DNA of 46,146 nt from JBJKRF01 sp046704785 (GTDB lineage: Bacteria > Chloroflexota > Anaerolineae > Anaerolineales > Villigracilaceae), in the NCBI GenBank assembly GCA_046704785.1, contig JBJKRF010000035.1:1-46146 (forward strand), in the 5' to 3' direction. The position numbers and the translations under genes were made by a program. Shown here one piece after another: positions 38,579 to 45,012 of the stretch (position 1 is the first letter of the stretch; every line of letters starts with the position of its first letter). A model generated the notes under the pieces. The model made no database searches and was not told the DNA's origin. It saw only the letters and a program-made list of their open reading frames with translations.

Positions 38579-39544
38579 ATGACTGGAAAATCACGTAGGT
38601 TGGCTGTCATTGCTATTGGCGGCAACTCGCTGATCAAAGACGAGAAACACAAAAGCGTCGAAGACCAGTATCAGGCTGCCAAAGAAAGCTGTTTTCATAT
38701 TGCAGACATGATCGAAGCAGGCTGGGACGTGGCGGTTGGTCACGGCAACGGCCCGCAGGTTGGTTTCATCCTGCGCCGCTCTGAGATTGCCGCCAAAATC
38801 GAGGGCATGCACGAGGTGCCGCTGGATGTATGCGGCGCGGATAGCCAGGGCGCGATCGGGTACGCGTTACAGCAAAATTTGCAGAATGAACTGTATCAGC
38901 GCGGAATCCGCAAGAAGGTTGTCACGGTCATTACGCAAACCCTGGTGGACCGCGACGACCCGGCCTTCCAAAACCCGACCAAACCCATTGGAAGCTTTAT
39001 GGACGAAGCTGAGGCCAAACGCCGCGAAACGGAACAGGGCTGGAGCGTCGTCGAGGATGCTGGTCGCGGCTGGCGGCGCGTGGTCCCCTCGCCGAAGCCC
39101 AAGGAAATCGTCGAGTTGGAAACCGTCGAAACCCTGCTTGGCAAGGGCATCCTTACGATCACCGTGGGCGGCGGCGGGATTCCGGTGATCGATCCGGGTG
39201 ATGGCAACTATCGAGGCGTGGCCGCCGTCATCGACAAGGATTACGCCTCCAGCCTGCTGGCGCAGAAAATCAAAGCCGAGATGTTCGTTATTTCCACCGC
39301 CGTGGAAAAAGTGGCGCTCGATTTTGGCAAACCGAACCAGCGCTGGTTGGACCGGTTGAGTCTCTCCGAAGCCAAGGACTACCTGGCGGCGGGCGTGCAT
39401 TTTGCCAAAGGCTCGATGGCGCCCAAGATTCAAGCCATCATCTGGTACCTGGAGAACGGCGGCAAGCAGGCGCTCATCACCAACCCGGAAAACATCGAGC
39501 GCGCGCTCAAAGGCGAGACCGGCACCTGGATTTTTCCCGATTAG
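38579..39544 (+). CDS. arcC: Carbamate kinase
   Basis: 321 aa; ATG at 38579 with GGAGG upstream. Amino-acid-kinase fold: AVIAIGGNSLI at the start, AVGHGNGPQVGF (phosphate binding), ADSQGAIGYALQQ, ITVGGGGIPVID, AVIDKDYASSLLA and HFAKGSMAPKIQAIIWYLENGG (in parts). It converts carbamoyl phosphate and ADP to ATP, ammonia and CO2. As the last gene of the purine operon it gives the energy-yielding step. The E. coli counterpart in the same type of cluster is YqeA. No clear terminator follows. Confidence 0.93.
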   Translation: MTGKSRRLAVIAIGGNSLIKDEKHKSVEDQYQAAKESCFHIADMIEAGWDVAVGHGNGPQVGFILRRSEIAAKIEGMHEVPLDVCGADSQGAIGYALQQNLQNELYQRGIRKKVVTVITQTLVDRDDPAFQNPTKPIGSFMDEAEAKRRETEQGWSVVEDAGRGWRRVVPSPKPKEIVELETVETLLGKGILTITVGGGGIPVIDPGDGNYRGVAAVIDKDYASSLLAQKIKAEMFVISTAVEKVALDFGKPNQRWLDRLSLSEAKDYLAAGVHFAKGSMAPKIQAIIWYLENGGKQALITNPENIERALKGETGTWIFPD

Positions 39545-39631
39545 GCCCGCCGTTTTCGCCGGGACGCGGGGGTACAAAGACCGAAAATTATCCTGAGCCA
39601 GGGACGTAGGCCTCCACCCGGCGGGCGGATG

Positions 39632-39685
39632 ATTGCGTTTTCCTGTGCTATAAAAAGCGCAATTTCCAACCGGGATGGGTATAAT
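39632..39685 (+). promoter_or_regulatory. Promoter of the deacetylase gene, with upstream dyad
   Basis: ATTGCG (39632-39637) and CGCAAT (39658-39663) form a dyad. ATAAAAAGCGCAATTT (39650-39665) matches 26579-26590-type sequence, and GATGGGTATAAT ends at 39685, nine bases before the ATG at 39695, giving a near-leaderless message. The -10 is extended (GGG before TATAAT). Confidence 0.55.
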
Positions 39686-39694
39686 AAGTGGCCT

Positions 39695-40558
39695 ATGCAA
39701 CCTGCCCCCCGTGTTTTGCTCAGCATCGACTATGAACCCTGGTTCGCACTCGTCCGTCGCTTTGATCGGGTCCGTGACCCGCAGGCGCGCTGCGACCTGG
39801 ATGGGGGCTTCGTGTTGCATGCGCTCGATCCCATTTTGGAAATGCTGGGCGATGCACAGGCCAGTTTCTATCTGGTCGGTGAGATTGCCGGTTGGTATCC
39901 CCACCTGCCGCAGAAGATTCTGGACGCCGGTCATGAACTCGGCCTGCACTGCCAGTATCACCGTTCCCTGATCGATGTAGCCGAACTGGCCGATGACCTG
40001 CGTACCTCGCAGGATTGGCGCCGACATTACACGCTGCGCGGATTTCGCGCCCCGATGGTTGGCATCAGTGAGGAGGCCTATCCGTTACTCAAGCAGGCCG
40101 GTTTTGTATACAGCTCCTCCATGTATGCTCCGGCGGGCACGCTGCTGCAAAAAGAAGGCGTCTGGGAAGTCCCCGTCAGCACCTTGCCGTTGTTCGGGAG
40201 TCCGCAGTCGATCTTGGACGCGCCGCGTGCCTTCTCGTTCGAACTGATGTTGCGCGGCGAAATCCCCTACGGTTCCAGCCTGACGATTGGCCTGCTCAAT
40301 GACGTGGTCTTGCGTATTGTGGAAAAACAACTCCGCGCCGGACTCAGTCCGGTCATTTTTTTGCATCCCTATGAACTGGTCAAGCCGGACGACTGGCCCG
40401 GTCGCATCCGATGGGACCTGCTGACTCACCCGCAGTTGCTCCCGTTTACCGCGAACAAATCCCGATTCCTGGCGAAGCTGTTGCGGAACTTCCCCGTTTC
40501 GACGCTGGGCTCCTATGTCGACGAGGTGATTGCCCTGCAGGAGCCGGCCTATGCCTGA
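39695..40558 (+). CDS. Polysaccharide deacetylase (NodB-type)
   Basis: 287 aa. LLSIDYEPW at the start takes the place of the NodB TFDDGP motif in the way of the DUF3473/exopolysaccharide-locus branch (SxDxExW). ASFYLVGEIAGWYPHLPQKI is the FFVxG strand-helix, HELGLHCQYHR carries the likely zinc histidines, and RGFRAPMVG is the RxPxG-like motif. It would remove acetyl groups from N-acetylated glycans. The next gene (FemAB-like) overlaps its end by eight bases. The pair recalls exopolysaccharide loci with XrtA, but no exosortase is seen. Confidence 0.85.
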   Translation: MQPAPRVLLSIDYEPWFALVRRFDRVRDPQARCDLDGGFVLHALDPILEMLGDAQASFYLVGEIAGWYPHLPQKILDAGHELGLHCQYHRSLIDVAELADDLRTSQDWRRHYTLRGFRAPMVGISEEAYPLLKQAGFVYSSSMYAPAGTLLQKEGVWEVPVSTLPLFGSPQSILDAPRAFSFELMLRGEIPYGSSLTIGLLNDVVLRIVEKQLRAGLSPVIFLHPYELVKPDDWPGRIRWDLLTHPQLLPFTANKSRFLAKLLRNFPVSTLGSYVDEVIALQEPAYA

Positions 40559-41594
40559 TGTAGACGTTCGCCGCCTCGCCCCGGATGAACCTGCCAACTG
40601 GCCGCAGTCCCTGGCCCAACGCGCCGGCTTTGTGGCGCTCGATTCGTGGAGCGGCTTCGTGGCCGCCGTCTACGGCGATCCGCTTTACCGTCTCGAGGCT
40701 CGCCAGGCAGGCAAATCCAGTGGCCTGTTGGTGCTGCATCACATCAAGCATCCGTTCTTTGGCAATTACCTGACGACCGCGCCGTTTGCCAGCTATGGCG
40801 GATTCGCCTTTTCGAGTGACGAATCGCGTGATGCGCTGCTGGCGCAAGCTCATGGATTGGCAAGCGAATTGGGTGTGGACTACGCCGTCGTCCGTTTCGA
40901 GCAGGGACAGATGCCGCCGCCGTCCGGCTGGGTTCAGCAGCCGATTTATTCGACTTACCGGCTCGACTTGTCGCCCACCCCGGACGATTTGATGCCCACT
41001 TTCAGTTCCGACCATCGCAATCACATCCGCAAATCACAGCGTAAGGGCTTTTCGGTCCGTTTTGGCCGCCTGAATGTGTTGGACGATGCATACCAGGCCC
41101 TGGCAGCCAGTATGCAGGAGTTGGGTTCCCCCTATCATGACAAGAAATACCTGCGGGCCATGAGCGAGTCCCTCGGCGAAACGCTGGAGTTGGCTGTCCT
41201 GTATGGAGCGTCCGGCGAGCTGGCAGGGGCGGGGGTCTTCATCCTGCAAGGAGAGGTTGCTACCAACCTGCACGCCAACATCCTGCGCCAGTTCCGCCCG
41301 GACTATGCCGGAGAGTTCTTGTATTGGTCGGTAATCGAGCGCTACTGCCGGCAGGGTTTTAAAGTCTTTGATATGGGCCGCAGCCTGATTGGCTCAGGCA
41401 ATGAAGTTTTTAAGATGAAATGGAGACCGCAGAAACACTTGCTCGCCTACTGGCACGACTTGAAACCCGGTAACGAACTGCCGGCACTTAATCAGAAAAA
41501 TCCAAAATTTCGGCTGGCTATCTGGACCTGGAAACGCTTACCGCGTTTTGCTGTTCGTCTGTTTGGCCCATCCCTGATCCGCGGCCTGGCCTAG
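40551..41594 (+). CDS. FemAB-like GNAT-fold protein
   Basis: 347 aa; ATG at 40551 overlaps the deacetylase end. Two GNAT-like halves: first half to about 150, second half with HRNHIRKSQRKGFSVRFG, GSPYHDKKYLRAM, GELAGAGVFILQGEVAT, GEFLYWSVIERYCRQGFKVFDMGRS and GNEVFKMKWRPQ. These match the FemAB/XrtA-associated family. FemX-type proteins add amino acids to peptidoglycan from aminoacyl-tRNA; the glycan-locus branch probably aminoacylates or acylates an exopolysaccharide precursor. Substrate unknown. Confidence 0.82.
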   Translation: MPDVDVRRLAPDEPANWPQSLAQRAGFVALDSWSGFVAAVYGDPLYRLEARQAGKSSGLLVLHHIKHPFFGNYLTTAPFASYGGFAFSSDESRDALLAQAHGLASELGVDYAVVRFEQGQMPPPSGWVQQPIYSTYRLDLSPTPDDLMPTFSSDHRNHIRKSQRKGFSVRFGRLNVLDDAYQALAASMQELGSPYHDKKYLRAMSESLGETLELAVLYGASGELAGAGVFILQGEVATNLHANILRQFRPDYAGEFLYWSVIERYCRQGFKVFDMGRSLIGSGNEVFKMKWRPQKHLLAYWHDLKPGNELPALNQKNPKFRLAIWTWKRLPRFAVRLFGPSLIRGLA

Positions 41595-41634
41595 AAAAGA
41601 GGCTCTTAGGATTAAGTGTGTTTGGATAGACAGA

Positions 41635-41677
41635 GTATAGGGGTGTGAGTAGCTTTGCGCTACTCACACCCCTATAC
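41635..41677. repeat. 19-bp perfect inverted repeat
   Basis: GTATAGGGGTGTGAGTAGC (41635-41653) and its exact complement (41659-41677) with a 5-base loop TTTGC. It is between the FemAB-like gene and the GNAT gene. No T run follows, so it is either a T-less terminator, an operator, or a mobile or repeat relic. It is the longest perfect hairpin seen in the window. Confidence 0.75.
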
Positions 41678-41722
41678 ATTCTGCTTCACTCCTCTGATTC
41701 CCAGAGAGCCAGAAAAGATTCT

Positions 41723-42322
41723 ATGGAGATCCATATTTGCCCACTCCGGCAGCTTCAGCCGGATGAGTTGACCAAGATTGCTGCCCTGCATTACGACGTC
41801 TTGCCCTCGTTATTGTCAGACTTGGGCTTACCGTTCATCCGTCGCTATTACGAGATCGCGCACAACGATCCGTCGGTGGTTGGGTTTTACGCCCTTTTGG
41901 ATGATGAATTGGTCGGATGGGCCATCGGCTCCCCGCAGCCAGCCCGCTTGATCTCCCGTCTGGGACAACAGTTGGTCGAATTTGCCGGGCAACTGTTTCA
42001 TTTGGTCCTTACCCGTCCCCAGTTGTTGTGGCCTTCGCTGCATTCGGTTTTTTCCATTTCCGGGAATTTCGACTTGCACCCCGGTGAGGTCGAGTTGACT
42101 TATATCGGCGTCTCCCTGGCGGCGCGTGGTCAGGGGGTTGGGCGTGCTTTGCTGGAAGCTTTCGTCGAAGCCAGTCGCGCGGCGGGCTATCGCTCCGTTG
42201 TGCTCAGCGTCCTGACGGATAACGATCAAGCTGTCGCACTTTACACCAAGGCCGGTTTCAAGGTCACCCGGACCTTCGTCGAGGGGCGCTTCGAACGACA
42301 TCGTATGGAACTGGCTTTTTGA
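41723..42322 (+). CDS. GNAT family N-acetyltransferase
   Basis: 199 aa from the ATG at 41723; the frame stays open upstream through the 19-bp inverted repeat, so the first Met after it is used. The acetyl-CoA loop VSLAARGQGVGRALLEAFVE (about 135-155) and SVVLSVLTDNDQAVALYTKAGF are typical of the family. The FYALLDDELVGWAIG strand pair is in the middle. Its place among deacetylase, FemAB-like and GT-C-like genes suggests a glycan or aminosugar substrate, but the sequence does not show it. The stop is 18 bases before the next gene. Confidence 0.82.
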   Translation: MEIHICPLRQLQPDELTKIAALHYDVLPSLLSDLGLPFIRRYYEIAHNDPSVVGFYALLDDELVGWAIGSPQPARLISRLGQQLVEFAGQLFHLVLTRPQLLWPSLHSVFSISGNFDLHPGEVELTYIGVSLAARGQGVGRALLEAFVEASRAAGYRSVVLSVLTDNDQAVALYTKAGFKVTRTFVEGRFERHRMELAF

Positions 42323-42339
42323 GGGGCGCCGAGGTTCCA

Positions 42340-44361
42340 ATGAGAAATTTCATCAAGAAACGCATTTCCCTCGAATTTTCACCCAAGAGCGTGCCGCTGA
42401 GTCTCTTAATCGTTGCTTTGCTGGCCTATGCGCCGCTCTTTTCGCAGTTGGGCTATTACTGGGACGAATTTCCCTGGACGTGGACCTACTTTCAGCTTGG
42501 CCCGCGGGCTATGGTGCAGCTTTTTTCCACCAGCCGCCCGTTTTGGGGATTGATCTATCAGGTTAGCATGCCGCTGGTGGGGCCGTATCCGTGGCGCTGG
42601 CAATTACTTGCGGTGTTCCTGCGCTGGCTGACGGCGCTGCTTCTTTGGGCCATCCTGCGCCAGGTCTGGCCGAAGCATCCGCGCCCGGCGCTGTGGGCCA
42701 GTCTGTTCTTTCTGGTTTTTCCGGGCTTTGGCGAGCAGTTCATCGCTTTCATGTACACCCATTTCTTTCTCATCCTGAGTTGTTTTCTGTTCTCGTTGTA
42801 CCTTTCCCTGCTTGCCATCCGCCGCCCTGAACGTTACCTGCTATACACCTCCGCTGCAATTTTGTTGGCTGCCGTCAACTTGTTGACGATGGAGTATTTC
42901 TACTTTTTGGAATTCTTCCGGCTGGCGCTCTTCTGGGTGCTGCTCGATGACGGGAAGGCCAAACTCAAACGCGTCGTTAAGTTGTACGTGCCCTATTTTT
43001 TGCTGTTTGCGGGCATCAGCTTCTGGCGGGCTTTTTTCTTCAAGGCGCAGAATCTCAGTTATGGCTACTCGACGCTCACACAACTCAAGACGACTCCCCT
43101 GGCAGGAGTCGGGACGCTCGTCCATTTGGTGGTGGACGCCTTCTGGCAGACGGAGCCGCTTTCGTGGGCCTCGCCGTTTTTCCCCATCGATCCGGCCACC
43201 CTGGGCTTTTTGACCACGATTCTGACAGTGGGCCTGACTCTGGTCGCCACCCTGCTCATCGGACTGTACCTTTTCAGATTTACCCGCGCCGACGGGGAAA
43301 CGCGCTCCTGGATTCGGGTTGCCTTCGGCCTGGGTTTTTTCGGCTGGCTGGTAGCGGGAGGTTCGTTCTGGCTGGTGGGGTTGCAGCCTAAGCTCGATTT
43401 CCCCGGAGATCGCTTCGTCCTGCCTTTCATGCTCGGTTCGAGTTTGCTCCTGGTTGGGCTGCTGGGTTGCCTGGCGCGCTGGCCCAAAGTCCAGTATGTG
43501 CTGCTGGCGCTATTCATCGGATTCTCGGTCGGACGCCAGTTTCAGATTGCCAACGCCTACCGCCGCGACTGGGACACGCAAAAAGAGATGTTCTGGCAGA
43601 TGTCCCAACGGATTCCGTCCATGCAGCCGCACACCACGCTGGTCTCGAATGACCTACCCTTCACCTTCTACAGCGATAACTCACTAACCGGCCCTCTGAA
43701 CTGGGTCTATGGCCCGAAGGGAGAGATGCAATACATCTTGTATTTCGCCTCCGTGCGCGTTGGGCGCGCCATCTCGGCCTGGCAGCCGGATTTGCCCATC
43801 CGCCAGTACTACCTGTCTGCCACTTTTTATGGCAATACCTCGCAGATCGTCGCCTTCGATTTCGAGCCGCCGAATTGTCTGCGCGTACTCGACCCGCAGA
43901 TCGACCCATTGAACCGTCTGCTGCCGCCCGACTTGCGTGACGCGGCTTTCTTGTCCGATCCGGCATTGATCGAGACGACAGGCAGCCCGCACTTGCCGCC
44001 GCAGCTTTATGGCTCACAGCCGGCACAGAATTTTTGCACTTACTTCGAGCAGGCCGAACTGGCCGGGCAACAAGGCAAATGGGCCCAGGCCGTCAAGCTG
44101 GGCCAACAAGCCTTCGCACTCGACGACCATCCCGGCGATCCGCTCGACCGTTTCGTTTTTATCGAAGCGTATGCCCATACCGGTGACTGGAAGAACGCCG
44201 CCAGGCAGACGGATACAGCCTACAAGTTTTCACCGGAGTTTATGCGCCCTACGCTTTGCCAACTCTGGACGCGGATCGATCACCAGGTGCCCGACAGCCC
44301 CGCAAAACAGTCCGCCGTTGCGAGTGAGCGCGAGACGTTGCAGTGTTCGACGAGTAAATGA
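42340..44361 (+). CDS. Membrane glycosyltransferase-like protein (GT-C type) with TPR-like tail
   Basis: 673 aa from the ATG at 42340 (GAGG upstream). About 10-12 hydrophobic segments over residues 20-405. Just after the first one, LGYYWDEFPWTWTYF carries the Asp-Glu pair that GT-C glycosyltransferases (dolichol- or polyprenyl-phosphate-sugar users) have in their first outer loop. The last 250 residues are soluble; QAELAGQQGKWAQAVKLGQQAFALDD and FVFIEAYAHTGDWKNAARQTDTAY are TPR-like. It is last in the glycan group and probably moves a sugar on the outer face of the membrane. Donor and acceptor are unknown. Confidence 0.7.
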   Translation: MRNFIKKRISLEFSPKSVPLSLLIVALLAYAPLFSQLGYYWDEFPWTWTYFQLGPRAMVQLFSTSRPFWGLIYQVSMPLVGPYPWRWQLLAVFLRWLTALLLWAILRQVWPKHPRPALWASLFFLVFPGFGEQFIAFMYTHFFLILSCFLFSLYLSLLAIRRPERYLLYTSAAILLAAVNLLTMEYFYFLEFFRLALFWVLLDDGKAKLKRVVKLYVPYFLLFAGISFWRAFFFKAQNLSYGYSTLTQLKTTPLAGVGTLVHLVVDAFWQTEPLSWASPFFPIDPATLGFLTTILTVGLTLVATLLIGLYLFRFTRADGETRSWIRVAFGLGFFGWLVAGGSFWLVGLQPKLDFPGDRFVLPFMLGSSLLLVGLLGCLARWPKVQYVLLALFIGFSVGRQFQIANAYRRDWDTQKEMFWQMSQRIPSMQPHTTLVSNDLPFTFYSDNSLTGPLNWVYGPKGEMQYILYFASVRVGRAISAWQPDLPIRQYYLSATFYGNTSQIVAFDFEPPNCLRVLDPQIDPLNRLLPPDLRDAAFLSDPALIETTGSPHLPPQLYGSQPAQNFCTYFEQAELAGQQGKWAQAVKLGQQAFALDDHPGDPLDRFVFIEAYAHTGDWKNAARQTDTAYKFSPEFMRPTLCQLWTRIDHQVPDSPAKQSAVASERETLQCSTSK

Positions 44362-44366
44362 AGCGT

Positions 44367-44882
44367 TTAGTGGAGAAATAATCGATATCGGATTTCACGT
44401 CCCAGGGGATAAAGCGGCAAGAGATCACTGCGGTAGCCCTTGCCCGCGTAGACCTGCATCAGCATTTGTGCGCGTTTCAGCACCGCGCGCTCCCCGTTGA
44501 GTGGCAGAGCCAGCAACTCCCGAATGGCAGGGTGCACTGGTTTCTCGTTCAACCTGGAATACAGGCGAAAATCGATCTGCCAGGCCTGCAACTCGCCATA
44601 AATGGATAATGCCGTCAATGGGCCTTGTTGCAGGTGCTGGGCCTCGTGGACCAGCAGGCATAATAGACGTGGGTGATCGACCGGCGTGTCCGTGGAGTAG
44701 CGGCGGCTGTTGAAGTAGATCCTGTTGCCGGGGAACCAGATGGCGCCGGCTGCCGGATTCAGCCTGCGGAATCCGATCTTCGTGCGGCGCGCCCGCAAAT
44801 AAGCCACCGTGGCTTCCCCTTCGCCTGAGATGTTTTCGAGATGCTGTAAGATGCCTTCCAGCCAGTTGGGAGTGGGTCTCAT
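44367..44882 (-). CDS. Small HExxH-containing hypothetical protein
   Basis: 171 aa. LLVHEAQHLQQG contains HEAQH, the zinc-binding HExxH pattern, and a downstream GELQAWQID could supply a third ligand Glu. The size and pattern fit a small gluzincin-type metallopeptidase, but no family is recognised. There is no signal peptide, so it is probably cytosolic. Convergent with the GT-C-like gene, only six bases from its stop. The start codon has no clear Shine-Dalgarno. Confidence 0.65.
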   Translation of the reverse strand: MRPTPNWLEGILQHLENISGEGEATVAYLRARRTKIGFRRLNPAAGAIWFPGNRIYFNSRRYSTDTPVDHPRLLCLLVHEAQHLQQGPLTALSIYGELQAWQIDFRLYSRLNEKPVHPAIRELLALPLNGERAVLKRAQMLMQVYAGKGYRSDLLPLYPLGREIRYRLFLH

Positions 44883-45012
44883 AAATTCGGATAGTTATTG
44901 ACAGGTTAAGCCGGTAAAATCAGGCCATAGTTTACCCCAGAAAGATTTCTCCAGCAGTATGTTATTGGACCGGCTTGCAGAGTATTGCAGCGGAATAAAA
45001 TAAAGAGGCTCT

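Noticed and set aside
37303..40027. Long minus-strand frames opposite the YgeW-type gene and carbamate kinase
   Set aside because: Antisense to strongly supported enzymes; no domains of their own.
41645..41722. Upstream extension of the GNAT gene at 41723
   Set aside because: It would begin inside the 19-bp inverted repeat and encode part of that hairpin; the first Met after it is more plausible.
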